A stretch of DNA of 64,000 nucleotides from positions 3,164,001-3,228,000 of the forward strand of contig NZ_CP109137.1 in the NCBI RefSeq assembly GCF_035918095.1. Direction: 5' to 3'. The stretch's first letter is position 1, and every line of letters begins with the position of its first letter. Source of the DNA: Streptomyces sp. NBC_01750. GTDB lineage: Bacteria; Actinomycetota; Actinomycetes; Streptomycetales; Streptomycetaceae. This document shows, in pieces, positions 42,768-51,275 of the stretch. The position numbers and the translations under genes were made by a program. A model generated the notes under the pieces. It had not been told where the DNA came from, ran no database searches, and saw only the letters and a program-made list of their open reading frames with translations.

Positions 42768-43648
42768 TGCTGGCCCTCCTCGGCCTCGTACAGCGGCAGC
42801 CGGGGGTCGACGGGTTGCTCCGGCCAGGTGTCGCGGATCCAGCCGTGGTCGGGGTGGTCGCGGATCAGCCACTCCCGTGTACTGCCGGGGCCCGCCATCA
42901 CATTGAGGTAGTACATGTCCCGGCCGGGCGCGGCGATGGACGGGCCGTGCCAGCCGTCGGGGATGAGGACGGCGTCACCCGTACGGACCTCGGCGAGGAT
43001 GTCCGTACCGCCGGGCTTCGACGGAGAGACCCGGTGGTAGCCCAGACCGCCGCGGTCGATCTCGAAGTAGTAGATCTCCTCAAGCTCGGACTCGACGCCG
43101 GGGCGGTGCTCGTCGTGCTTGTGCGGCGGGTACGAGGACCAGTTGCCGCCGGGCGTGAGCACCTCGACCGCGATGAGCTTGTCGCAAAGGAAGGTGTCTG
43201 CCGCGGCGAAGTTGTTCACCTGGCGCGAGCAGCTGCCCGAGCCGCGCAGCTCGACCGGTACCTCCGGCGCGGGGCCGTAGCGAGCGGGGAGTCGGCGCTC
43301 GCACTTCGCTCCTGCCAGGGCGAAGCGGCCTCCCGCACCGGAGGCGATCTGCGCATGGGCATCGCGCGGCACATAGGCGAAGTCCGTCACTCCGCCGAAC
43401 ACGCTTTCCCTGCCCAGCAGTTCAAAGGTCTCGCCTTGCGTGTGCACTGTGCAACCGCCGGTGAGCGGCAGCACGATCCACTCACTGTCCCCGGCGGCGA
43501 GGGAGTGCGAGGCGCCGGGCGCCAGTTCCAGTACACGCAGGCTGGAGTACCCCCAGCCGGCCTGCTCCGGGTCGATGCGCAGGGCGTAAGGACCACGCGC
43601 CGCGGCCCCCGCCGGTACGTACAGCTCCTGCAGCTTTTCGTCGCTCAT
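42764..43648 (-). CDS. iolB: 5-deoxy-glucuronate isomerase (IolB)
   Basis: 294 aa, a bicupin. Metal-binding histidines are in the C-terminal cupin (SSYPPHKHDEHRPGVE...EEIYYFEID) and the family end (YYLNVMAGP...WLIRDHPDHGWIRDTW) is clear. It isomerises 5-deoxy-glucuronate to 2-deoxy-5-keto-gluconate. It starts at ATG 43648, 16 bp after the Cgl0158-type gene, and its stop overlaps iolD. Confidence 0.93.
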   Translation of the reverse strand: MSDEKLQELYVPAGAAARGPYALRIDPEQAGWGYSSLRVLELAPGASHSLAAGDSEWIVLPLTGGCTVHTQGETFELLGRESVFGGVTDFAYVPRDAHAQIASGAGGRFALAGAKCERRLPARYGPAPEVPVELRGSGSCSRQVNNFAAADTFLCDKLIAVEVLTPGGNWSSYPPHKHDEHRPGVESELEEIYYFEIDRGGLGYHRVSPSKPGGTDILAEVRTGDAVLIPDGWHGPSIAAPGRDMYYLNVMAGPGSTREWLIRDHPDHGWIRDTWPEQPVDPRLPLYEAEEGQQ

Positions 43649-43664
43649 GCCTTCTCCGTACCCC

Positions 43665-44549
43665 CTACAGCAGTCCGACGGCCGTATCGACCGCCCCCGC
43701 GACGTCCCCGTCGACCGGGTAGAGCAGCGAGCGTCCCACCACCAGTCCCTGGACGGTGGGCAGTTGCAGAGCTCCACGCCATTTCTCGTAGGCCCCGTGC
43801 TGGTCGTCCCCGATCTCGCCGCCGAGGAGGACCGCCGGCAGGGTCGAGGTCTCCATCACGGCCGCCATGTCTTCGGGGTCGTCGGTCACGGGGACCTTCA
43901 GCCAGGTGTACGCGGAGGTGCCGGCCAGACCGGAGGCGATGGCGATCGACCGGGTGACGGCTTCGGCGCTGAGATCGTTTCGGAGGCGGCCGTCGATGCG
44001 GTGACATATGAACGGTTCGATGAAGACGGGAAGCCGACGTTCGGCCATCTCGTCAACGGCGCGGGCGGTGGCATGCAGTGTGTCGAGCGAGGCCGGGTCG
44101 TCGTAGTCGATACGGAGGAGGAGCTTGCCCGCGTCGAAACCGAGCCGGTCCAGGTCCTGGGCGCGGTGGCCGGTGAACCGGTCGTCGAGCTCGAAGGCCG
44201 CGCCCGCGAGGCCTCCGCGGTTCATCGAGCCCATCACGACCTTGTCCTCGAGGGCGCCGAGGAGGAGCAGGTCGTCGAGGATGTCGGCGGTGGCGAGGAC
44301 GCCGTCCACGCCGGGGCGGGAGAGGGCGAGGCAGAGCCGCTCCAGCAGGTCGAGGCGGTTGGCCATGGCAAGGTGACGGTCACCGACGGCGAGGGCGCCA
44401 CGGGCGGGGTGATCGGCGGCGATGATCATCAGCCGGCCGCTCTCGCCGATGAGCCGGGGCCGCCTGCGCCGCCGGGTGGCGGCCTCGGCGACGGCCTCGG
44501 GGTGCCGGGTGCGGATCCCGACGAGCTCGGCGATGTCGACGCGGCTCAC
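43665..44549 (-). CDS. Cgl0158-type (beta/alpha)8-barrel aldolase of the iol operon
   Basis: 294 aa. A DeoC/FbaB-like barrel (LMIIAADHPARGAL near residue 40, LLRIDYDDP, FIEPFICHR, LLGGEIGDDQ). Relatives lie in corynebacterial and Streptomyces inositol clusters. They are thought to supply the step of IolJ, cleaving 2-deoxy-5-keto-gluconate 6-phosphate to dihydroxyacetone phosphate and malonate semialdehyde. That role is inferred from context. No lysine-based Schiff-base signature is obvious by eye. The start overlaps the iolC stop by 4 bp. Confidence 0.8.
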   Translation of the reverse strand: MSRVDIAELVGIRTRHPEAVAEAATRRRRRPRLIGESGRLMIIAADHPARGALAVGDRHLAMANRLDLLERLCLALSRPGVDGVLATADILDDLLLLGALEDKVVMGSMNRGGLAGAAFELDDRFTGHRAQDLDRLGFDAGKLLLRIDYDDPASLDTLHATARAVDEMAERRLPVFIEPFICHRIDGRLRNDLSAEAVTRSIAIASGLAGTSAYTWLKVPVTDDPEDMAAVMETSTLPAVLLGGEIGDDQHGAYEKWRGALQLPTVQGLVVGRSLLYPVDGDVAGAVDTAVGLL

Positions 44550-45652
44550 GATGCGGCTCCGGGCGGGACGAGGGGTGCGCCGGAGTGCGGGGGCGCCTCG
44601 CCGATGGGCGGGATCGAGGCTCCGGGCGGGATCGAGGCTCCGGGCGGGATCGATGGTCCGGGCGGAACGGGGGCGCCGGGCGGGATCGATGGTCCGGGCG
44701 GAACGGGGGCGCCGGCGAGGACCTGGTCGACCTCCGCGGCGTACGGCATCGCGGTGGAGCAGGCGAGGCGGGCGGCAACGATGGCTCCGGCCGCGTTGGC
44801 GTACCGCATGACGCGCTCCAACCCCCAGCCCGACAGCAGCCCGTGGCAGAGCGCACCGCCGAACGCGTCGCCCGCGCCCAGACCGTTGACCACCTCGACG
44901 GGGACGGGTGGGACCTCGGTCTGTGTCCCGTCGCGGTGAACGGCGAGGACGCCCTTGGGTCCCTGCTTGACGACGGCGAGTTCGACCCCGGCGGCAAGGA
45001 GCGCACGCGCGGCGGCGTACGGCTCGCGCTCACCCGTGGCGATCTCGCACTCCTCGAGATTGCCGACGGCGACGGTGGCGTGTGCGAGGGCCTGCGTGTA
45101 GTACGGCCGCGCCTCGCCCGGATCTCCCCAGAACATGGGCCGCCAGTCCAGGTCGAAGACCGTGGTGCCGGACTTGGCGCGGTGGGCAAGCGCGGCCAGC
45201 GTCGCGGTGCGGCTCGGCTCCGCGCACAGGCCCGTGCCGGTCATCCAGAAGACCCTCGCCTCGCGGATCGCCGCCAGGTCCAGCTCGTGCTGGTGGATCT
45301 CGAGGTCGGGTGCTTTCGGCAGCCGGTAGAAGTAGAGCGGGAAGTTGTCCGGAGGGAAGATCTCGCAGAAGGTGACCGGGGTCGGGTACGCGGCCACCGG
45401 AGTCACCCAGCGGTCGTCGACCCCGAACTCCCCCAGTGCCTGGTGAAGATAGTCACCGAAGGCGTCCTGCCCGGTGCGGGTGATCACCGCCGTCCGCCGG
45501 CCGAGCCGGGCGGCACCCACCGCGACATTCGTGGCCGAGCCGCCGAGGAACTTCCCGAACGTGTCGACCTGCGCCAACGGGACCCCGGTCCGCAGCGGAT
45601 AGAGGTCCACGCCGATCCGGCCCATCGTGATCACGTCGTACGGCTGAGGCAT
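44546..45652 (-). CDS. iolC: 5-dehydro-2-deoxygluconokinase (IolC) with a repetitive C-terminal tail
   Basis: 368 aa, PfkB-family kinase. Gly-Gly substrate loop FLGGSATNVAVGAARLG (36-51), and catalytic Asp262 in NGLGAGDAFGG (256-265). It phosphorylates 2-deoxy-5-keto-gluconate. The fold ends near residue 313. The final 55 residues are an unusual run of PPG-containing hexads (APVPPG, PSIPPG, ASIPPG) encoded by tandem repeats. It is the first gene of the operon. ATG 45652 follows AAGGGA six bases upstream. Confidence 0.9.
   Translation of the reverse strand: MPQPYDVITMGRIGVDLYPLRTGVPLAQVDTFGKFLGGSATNVAVGAARLGRRTAVITRTGQDAFGDYLHQALGEFGVDDRWVTPVAAYPTPVTFCEIFPPDNFPLYFYRLPKAPDLEIHQHELDLAAIREARVFWMTGTGLCAEPSRTATLAALAHRAKSGTTVFDLDWRPMFWGDPGEARPYYTQALAHATVAVGNLEECEIATGEREPYAAARALLAAGVELAVVKQGPKGVLAVHRDGTQTEVPPVPVEVVNGLGAGDAFGGALCHGLLSGWGLERVMRYANAAGAIVAARLACSTAMPYAAEVDQVLAGAPVPPGPSIPPGAPVPPGPSIPPGASIPPGASIPPIGEAPPHSGAPLVPPGAAS
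44606..44701. repeat. 18/36-bp tandem repeats encoding the IolC tail
   Basis: On the plus strand gggatcgatggtccgggc and ggaacgggggcgccgggc alternate (two 36-bp units), followed by two copies of gggatcgaggctccgggc. On the coding strand this gives repeated PSIPPG/APVPPG/ASIPPG. All units are multiples of three, so copy changes keep the frame. Confidence 0.85.
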
Positions 45653-45685
45653 ACGCGTCCCTTCGGTTCGAGCCGGCTGTCCCCA

Positions 45686-45715
45686 GGTGTAGTGCTCCCC
45701 ACTGAACCCTGTCAA
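45686..45715 (-). promoter_or_regulatory. Promoter of the iolC operon
   Basis: On the minus strand TTGACA (45715-45710) and TACACC (45691-45686) are separated by 18 bp, about 35 bp before the iolC start. This is a good vegetative-sigma-type match. The adjacent ttgtccttacattcggacgaa (45720-45740) has imperfect symmetry and could be an operator shared with the divergent gene. Confidence 0.6.
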
Positions 45716-45780
45716 CATTTTGTCCTTACATTCGGACGAAGCCTTGACACCTTTCTTCGACGGCCGGAAAGCTGACCCGC

Positions 45781-46692
45781 ATGACCTCCTCAGCCCCCGC
45801 CCTGAACCGCATCCGGGTCGGCTCCGCCCCCGACTCCTGGGGGGTGTGGTTCCCCGACGATCCTCATCAGGTTCCCTGGCAGCGCTTCCTCGACGAGGTC
45901 TCTGACGCCGGGTACGAGTGGATCGAGCTCGGCCCGTACGGCTATCTCCCGAGCGATCCCGCCCGCCTCACCGCGGAGACCGCGCGGCGCGGGCTGAAGG
46001 TCTCGGCCGGCACGGTCTTCACCGGGCTGCACCACGGACCGGCGGTCTGGGAGAAGACCTGGGCTCATGTCTCGGACATCGCGGCACTCACCCGGGCCAT
46101 GGGCGCGGACCATCTGGTCGTCATCCCCTCCTTCTGGCGCGACGACAAGACCGGCCGGGTACTGGAGGACCACACCCTCACCCCGGAGCAGTGGCGCGAT
46201 CTCACTACCCAGACAGAGCGGTTGGGCCGCGAGGTGCGCGAGCGCTACGGGCTGAAGATCGTCGTCCACCCGCACGCGGACACCCATATCGACAGCGAGA
46301 GGAACGTCAGCCGTTTCCTCGACGCCACCGACCCGGACCTGGTCTCGCTCTGCCTGGACACCGGGCACTACGCCTACTGCGGCGGCGACAGCGTCAAGCT
46401 GATCGAGACCTACGGGGAGCGGATCGGCTATCTCCACCTCAAGCAGGTGGACCCCGAGATCCTGGCCGAAGTGGTCGCGGACGAGGTGCCGTTCGGACCG
46501 GCCGTCGGCCGGGGCGTGATGTGCGAACCGCCGTCCGGTGTGCCCGCGCTGGAGCCCGTACTGACCGCGGCCCAGGCACTCGACGTCGACCTCTTCGCCA
46601 TCGTCGAGCAGGACATGTATCCGTGCCCGCCGGACAAGCCCTTCCCGATCGCCGAGCGGACGCGCGGTTTCCTGCGCTCCTGCGGCGCCTGA
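45781..46692 (+). CDS. Sugar-phosphate isomerase/epimerase-type TIM-barrel protein (IolE/IolI-like)
   Basis: 303 aa, AP endonuclease 2 fold. Metal-site residues sit in GYEWIELGPYGY, VVHPHADTHI, LCLDTGHYAYCG, YLHLKQVDP and FAIVEQDMY. Position divergent from iolC suggests inosose dehydratase (IolE) or inosose isomerase (IolI) activity, the step feeding IolD. The two cannot be told apart from sequence alone here. TTGACA at 45744 lies only 37 bp before ATG 45781, so the message may be nearly leaderless. No inositol dehydrogenase gene is in the window. Confidence 0.83.
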   Translation: MTSSAPALNRIRVGSAPDSWGVWFPDDPHQVPWQRFLDEVSDAGYEWIELGPYGYLPSDPARLTAETARRGLKVSAGTVFTGLHHGPAVWEKTWAHVSDIAALTRAMGADHLVVIPSFWRDDKTGRVLEDHTLTPEQWRDLTTQTERLGREVRERYGLKIVVHPHADTHIDSERNVSRFLDATDPDLVSLCLDTGHYAYCGGDSVKLIETYGERIGYLHLKQVDPEILAEVVADEVPFGPAVGRGVMCEPPSGVPALEPVLTAAQALDVDLFAIVEQDMYPCPPDKPFPIAERTRGFLRSCGA

Positions 46693-46906
46693 TACTCACG
46701 CACCACTTCTGTCACGGTTGTCGACTTCTCATCACGCATGTCCTGATTACGCGGGGCTTCTGTCACAGGCGATCAACAGGCCCATTCCGCCTCTCACTCG
46801 CGTCGTTCAACGGGCACAGGCTCAGTGATCACCAGCGTCCGCGCCGCAGCTCACCCGACGGCCCCCCGCGCCGCGGCTGCCGCGCACGCAGGGAGGTGGC
46901 ACCACC

Positions 46907-47104
46907 ATGGCGGACAGAAAACTCTGGTCCTACAAGGAGATCGCCGCGCACATCCAGGTACAGCCGGACACAGTCCGTTCGTACCGCAAGCACGGCCTTC
47001 TCCCGCCGCCCGACCATGTGGAGGCCGGCAAGCCCTACTGGCACGCGGACACGATCCGCGTCTGGGTGGCCAATCGCCCCGGGAACAGGGGTCGCATGGA
47101 CTGA
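46907..47104 (+). CDS. Small MerR/excisionase-type helix-turn-helix protein
   Basis: 65 aa, essentially one winged HTH (LWSYKEIAAHIQVQPDTVRSYRKHGLLPPP, residues 6-35). There is no effector domain. GGAGGTGG lies nine bases before ATG 46907. It is a single gene in a 600-bp gap between larger genes. It could be a DNA-binding accessory factor. Nothing nearby suggests an excised element. Confidence 0.82.
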   Translation: MADRKLWSYKEIAAHIQVQPDTVRSYRKHGLLPPPDHVEAGKPYWHADTIRVWVANRPGNRGRMD

Positions 47105-47158
47105 ACGTCAAAAGGGCTGAGAGCCCACGGACCGGGAACCGCTGATCCGGAGCCACCG

Positions 47159-47185
47159 GGCCCCGCGCCGCGTGCGTGCGGGGCC
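47159..47185 (+). terminator. Hairpin after the small HTH gene
   Basis: GGCCCCGC (47159-47166) and GCGGGGCC (47178-47185) with an 11-base loop, 55 bp after the stop. A perfect GC stem without a U-run. Confidence 0.6.
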
Positions 47186-47310
47186 TGGGCCGTTCGCGGG
47201 TCTCCGAGGAGCATCACCAGTTCCTCGGACTTCGCCATCCACGGCTTCCGTCGTCGCGGTCCTCTCTTAATCGGTTGCTCCCTCCCGGGGCATGTCCCGA
47301 CAATCCCCCA

Positions 47311-47895
47311 GTGACTCAGCAGCCGACCACAACCTTCTCCGTCAAGCCCACCCTCGTTGGCGAGAAGGTGATTCTGCGTCCTTTCACCGGCGCGGATGCG
47401 CCCGCCATGGCCGCGATTCTGGGCGATCCCGAGGTGAGTCTCTTCACCGGGTCGGCCCCCGGGGGTGAGCTGGACCTGGAGCGGCTGCGCGCCTGGTACG
47501 GGACGCGCAGCGACCAGAACGACCGGCTCGACCTCGCCGTGGTGGACCGGGTCGGCGGCGAGGTCGTCGGTGAAGTCGTCCTCCATGAGTGGGAGGCGCA
47601 CAACCGCAGCTGCCGCTTCCGCACCCTGATCGGCCCGAAGGGATGCAATCGCGGCCTGGGCACCGAGGCCACCCGACTGGTGGTCGGGCACGGCTTCGAG
47701 CAACTGGGCCTGAACCGGATCGCTCTGGGCGTCTTCAACTTCAACCCGCGAGCGATCCGGGCCTATGAGAAGGCCGGCTTCGTGGCGGAGGGGACCGAGC
47801 GCGAGGCGCTGTTCCACGAGGGCGAGTGGATCGACGCCACCTGCATGTCGATCCTGGCCCGGGAGTGGTCGGCCCACCGCGGCGTCAGGCCTTGA
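47311..47895 (+). CDS. GNAT-family acetyltransferase (RimJ/RimL-like)
   Basis: 194 aa from GTG 47311. RimJ/L-type start (TLVGEKVILRPFTGADAPAM), an acetyl-CoA region RGLGTEATRLVVGHGFEQLGLNRI (about 113-136) and VFNFNPRAIRAYEKAGFV (about 139-156) are diagnostic. It may acetylate a protein N-terminus or a small amine. Its last 11 bp overlap the end of the convergent MMPL gene, so the two 3' ends interlock. Confidence 0.88.
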   Translation: MTQQPTTTFSVKPTLVGEKVILRPFTGADAPAMAAILGDPEVSLFTGSAPGGELDLERLRAWYGTRSDQNDRLDLAVVDRVGGEVVGEVVLHEWEAHNRSCRFRTLIGPKGCNRGLGTEATRLVVGHGFEQLGLNRIALGVFNFNPRAIRAYEKAGFVAEGTEREALFHEGEWIDATCMSILAREWSAHRGVRP

Positions 47896-50239
47896 TCCTG
47901 TCCCGTACCGCGTCGGGATCCGAATCCGGTTCCGAACCGGGATCCAGTGCTGGATCGGGCTCGGGATCCGGCCGCGGCACAGGCTGCGATATCTCCCCCT
48001 CGCTCAGCCCGAACCGTTCATGGAAGCGGCGCAGCGGCCCAGGGGCCCACCAGGTCGAGGCGCCCATCAGCTTCATCACCGAGGGGACCAGCAGGCTCCG
48101 CACCACCATGGCGTCCATCAGCACCGCCAGCGCGATTCCGAGTCCCAGCATCTTGGTGTTGGTCACCCGCGAGGTGCCGATGCCCACCATCACCACTGCG
48201 AGGATCACGGCTGCCGCGGTGATCAGTCCGCCGGTGCGCTGAAGCCCGAATCTCACCGCGTGTTCATGGTCGCCGGTGTGGTCGTACTCCTCCTTGATCC
48301 GGGAGAGCAGAAAGACGCCGTAGTCCATGGAGAGCCCGAAGGCGATGCAGAACATCAGGACGGGCAGCGTGGTCTCGATGTCTCCAGTGGATGTGAAAGA
48401 GAGCAGCCCGGAGAGGTTGCCGTCCTGGAAGACCCAGACCACAGCCCCGAACATCGCCGTCAGGCTCAGGGCATTGAGCACGACTGCCTGGATCGGGATG
48501 AGCACGCTGCCGGTGAGCAGGAAGACCAGCAGCAGAGTCACCACGACGATGATCCCCAGCGCCAAAGGCAGCCGGTCCGCGATGGCGGCCTTGGAATCCT
48601 CCAGCACGGCGGCCCTCCCGGTGACCGAGGTCTCGAACGGGGCCGGTACCGCGCGCAGGTCATGGACGAGCTGCTGGGCTCCCTCCCCCACCGCCTCGCC
48701 CTTGGGCTGCACCGTGAAGTAGGCGGAGGAGCCCGAGATGACGGGCCCGTCGACCCGCAGCACGCCCGGGAGGGCGGCGATGCGGCCGCGATACTCGGCG
48801 TACGCGGCAGCGGGGGTCGCCACCGCCCCGGTGGATCCGGCGGCCCGGGCGCCCGGGGTCGCCTCGGCGTACACCTCGAGTCCGCCGGCGGGGCTGCCGG
48901 GGAAGCCGTCCCGTATCTGCTGCTGCACCACATGGGACTCGGCGGTCGAGGGCAGCTGACGGTCGTCCGGGGTACCGAACTTCACGCCCAGGAAGGGCAG
49001 TCCGAGCAGCACCAGACCGGCGACGGTGGCGAAGGCGAAGAGCGGGGCGCGGCGCATCACCAGACCCGCGAGGCGGGTCCACCCCGCACCGGCCTCCCCG
49101 GACCCGGTCTCCCCGGCCTCGTTCGCTCCGGCCCCGGTCTCCCTGGCCGCGCCGGTCGGCGTGCGCTTGGTCCGCCCGTGTCGCAGGAGGCGGCGCAGGT
49201 CCAGCGCGTTGACCCGGTGGCCCAGCAGCATCAGCGCGGCAGGCAGCAGGATCAGCGCGGCGCCCGCGGCCAGCAGCACCACCGCGATCCCGGCGTAGGC
49301 GAAGGAGCGCAGGAAGTACTGCGGGAAGACCATCATCGCGGCCAGCGACACGGCAACGGTCAGCGCGGAGAAGAGAACCGTGCGGCCCGCGGTGCGCAGG
49401 GTGATGCCCACCGCCTGCCGCACCTCGGCACCCGCGGCCAGCTCCTCCCGGAACCTGCGCACGATGAACAGGGCGTAGTCGATGGCGAGTCCGAGTCCCA
49501 GGGCCGTGGTGAGGTTCTGCGCGAAGACCGAGACATCGGCGAATTCCGTGATGCCGCGCAGCACGGCATTCGTGCCCAGGATGGCGACGATGCCGACGCC
49601 CAGCGGCAGCAGCGCCGCGATCGCGCTGCCGAAGACCATCACCAGCAGCACCAGCGTCACGGGCAGCGCGATCATCTCGGCCCGCAGCAGGTCCTCCTGG
49701 ATGATCGTCGTCATCTCGTGCTGCACACCGATCGGGCCGCCCACCGAGACTTCCACCGGACCCCGCGCACCCCGGTAGTGGGGAGCTATTCGCTCCAGTA
49801 CCTGGGCCGAGGTCTTTTCGTCGCCCTCGACACGGGCCGCGATCAGCGCCTGCCGCCCGTCCTCGGCGCGCAACGCGGGCGAGCCTGTCTGCCAGTACGA
49901 ACCGACGCCCGTGACGCCCTTCTCGGCGGCGAGCCGCTCGCTGAGCCGGCGCCCCTCGGCGGCGACCGCCGGAGCGTCCACATTCGCGCGCCCGCTGTCC
50001 ACGAGCAGCAGGAGATTCGGCTGGGAGGCGGGAAACTCCCGCTCCAGCGCCTCTTTCGCATACGTCGACTCGGCGCTCGGGTCCTGCCAGCCACCGCTGC
50101 CCATGCGGTCGGCGACCCCGCTTCCGGCGAACACGGCAAGTGCGGTGAGGACCAGGGCAGCCAGCAGCGAGAGTCGCGGCCGCGCGGTCACGAACCGGGT
50201 CCATCCCCCCACCGGCGGCGGGCTGTTGACTTCGGACAT
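47885..50239 (-). CDS. MMPL-family RND transporter
   Basis: 784 aa. Two halves each have one helix, a large extracytoplasmic loop and five clustered helices, 12 in all. GLGLAIDYALFIVRRFREEL (about residue 250) and AFGLSMDYGVFLLSRIKEEY (about 635) carry the two proton-relay Asp-Tyr motifs of MMPL proteins. The C-terminal tail is short and rich in Pro/Asp. Relatives export lipids, polyketides or drugs. It is divergent from a tetR gene with a perfect operator between, so it is probably repressed by it. Confidence 0.92.
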   Translation of the reverse strand: MSEVNSPPPVGGWTRFVTARPRLSLLAALVLTALAVFAGSGVADRMGSGGWQDPSAESTYAKEALEREFPASQPNLLLLVDSGRANVDAPAVAAEGRRLSERLAAEKGVTGVGSYWQTGSPALRAEDGRQALIAARVEGDEKTSAQVLERIAPHYRGARGPVEVSVGGPIGVQHEMTTIIQEDLLRAEMIALPVTLVLLVMVFGSAIAALLPLGVGIVAILGTNAVLRGITEFADVSVFAQNLTTALGLGLAIDYALFIVRRFREELAAGAEVRQAVGITLRTAGRTVLFSALTVAVSLAAMMVFPQYFLRSFAYAGIAVVLLAAGAALILLPAALMLLGHRVNALDLRRLLRHGRTKRTPTGAARETGAGANEAGETGSGEAGAGWTRLAGLVMRRAPLFAFATVAGLVLLGLPFLGVKFGTPDDRQLPSTAESHVVQQQIRDGFPGSPAGGLEVYAEATPGARAAGSTGAVATPAAAYAEYRGRIAALPGVLRVDGPVISGSSAYFTVQPKGEAVGEGAQQLVHDLRAVPAPFETSVTGRAAVLEDSKAAIADRLPLALGIIVVVTLLLVFLLTGSVLIPIQAVVLNALSLTAMFGAVVWVFQDGNLSGLLSFTSTGDIETTLPVLMFCIAFGLSMDYGVFLLSRIKEEYDHTGDHEHAVRFGLQRTGGLITAAAVILAVVMVGIGTSRVTNTKMLGLGIALAVLMDAMVVRSLLVPSVMKLMGASTWWAPGPLRRFHERFGLSEGEISQPVPRPDPEPDPALDPGSEPDSDPDAVRDRIKA

Positions 50240-50330
50240 GGTGCGGTGTCCCCTTCACCTGGCCCATGCGCAGGCTCCCCGGCAGGCAGCATGGGTCGAC
50301 CATTGCCATAGACTGGCAAACACGAGCTAC

Positions 50331-50357
50331 CGCTCGCATTAATCAAGAATGCGAGCG
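50331..50357. promoter_or_regulatory. TetR-type operator between the MMPL and tetR genes
   Basis: CGCTCGCATT (50331-50340) and its exact complement AATGCGAGCG (50348-50357) flank seven bases. A second overlapping symmetry, GCGAGC-gact-GCTCGC (50351-50366), extends it. The site lies about 92 bp before the MMPL start and 46 bp before the tetR start. Confidence 0.82.
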
Positions 50358-50402
50358 ACTGCTCGCGTTTGTCAACCGCCGCCAGGAAGCTGGGTATTTC
50401 AC

Positions 50403-51167
50403 GTGCCGGAGCCCACGACCCCGGAGCCGGCCGCGACCCGGGAGCCCGCGACCCGGGAGCCGGCCGCGACCACGAGGGCCGCCAAGCCGCGCCGCCGCCA
50501 GGCCCGCGGGGAGCGCCGCATCGCCCAGCTCCTCGACGCCGCCGCGAACGTCTTCTGCACCACCGGCTACACCGGGGCCAGCACCAACGCCATCGCCCGC
50601 GAGGCCGGTGTCTCCCCCGGCACGCTCTACCAGTTCTTCCCGAACAAGGAGGCCATCGCCGTCGAGCTCGGCGGCAGGCTCCTCGAGCGGTGGCGCGAGT
50701 CCCACGGCACGGCCCTGGCGGCCGCCAACCTCGACCTCCCGCTCGACCAGCTGCTGGACGCGGTCCTCGATCCGCTCTTCGCCTTCAACCACGAGAACCC
50801 CGCCTTCGCCGCCCTGGTGCACGGCCCAGACGTCCCCGGCCGGATCACCCAGGAGTTCAATGCCCTGCACGCGGCGCTGATCACCCGGATCGAGCAGATC
50901 GTCGCGAGCTTCCTCCCCGAGGCCCCGCCCGCCGAGCTCGCCCGCACAGCGACCATGATCTTCGCCATCTTCAAGGCGGGCCTCGACCTGGTCCTCGCCC
51001 ACGAGGGCGAGGAGCGGCAGGCGTACATCACAGAGCTCAAGAAAGTCATGTTCCGCTATCTGGCCCCCATCGTCGGTGTCTGCCCGGCGGGGCAGCAGGC
51101 CGGACAGCGGGCCGAGGAGTGGACTGATGAGCAGCACGGCGCGCGACGGGGTCCGCATTCGCATTAA
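50403..51167 (+). CDS. TetR-family transcriptional regulator
   Basis: 254 aa from GTG 50403. A Pro/Glu/Arg-rich lead (EPATREPAATTRAAKPRRR) precedes the TetR HTH (AQLLDAAANVFCTTGYTGASTNAIAREAGVSPGTLYQFFPNKEAIA region, about 40-85). The ligand domain is helical. It is divergent from the MMPL exporter and shares the operator region, which is the standard efflux arrangement. The low-complexity lead makes the start uncertain; ATG 50349 would lie inside the operator. Confidence 0.88.
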   Translation: MPEPTTPEPAATREPATREPAATTRAAKPRRRQARGERRIAQLLDAAANVFCTTGYTGASTNAIAREAGVSPGTLYQFFPNKEAIAVELGGRLLERWRESHGTALAAANLDLPLDQLLDAVLDPLFAFNHENPAFAALVHGPDVPGRITQEFNALHAALITRIEQIVASFLPEAPPAELARTATMIFAIFKAGLDLVLAHEGEERQAYITELKKVMFRYLAPIVGVCPAGQQAGQRAEEWTDEQHGARRGPHSH

Positions 51168-51182
51168 TACCCCCTAGGGGTA
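51168..51182. promoter_or_regulatory. CsoR-type copper operator upstream of copZ
   Basis: TACCCC-cta-GGGGTA (51168-51182), also readable as the perfect palindrome CCCCTAGGGG (51171-51180). C-run/G-run palindromes like this are the binding sites of the Cu(I)-sensing repressor CsoR. It is about 95 bp before copZ. The csoR gene itself is not in this window. Confidence 0.75.
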
Positions 51183-51275
51183 CAGTCTGAGGTGTATCAG
51201 GAAGCCTCGGGATTCCCGCGGCCCTCCGGCACACCATGACCTCGTACGTGTTGCACCCTCGAAGAGGAGAACGCC

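Noticed and set aside
45720..45740. A confident IolR operator in the iolC upstream region
   Set aside because: The symmetry (TTGTCC...GGACgAA) is imperfect and no regulator gene is nearby. It is noted only as a possible site within the promoter entry.
47765..50311. An 848-codon plus-strand frame opposite the MMPL gene
   Set aside because: It has no hydrophobic helices or motifs, while the minus strand encodes a complete 12-helix MMPL protein.
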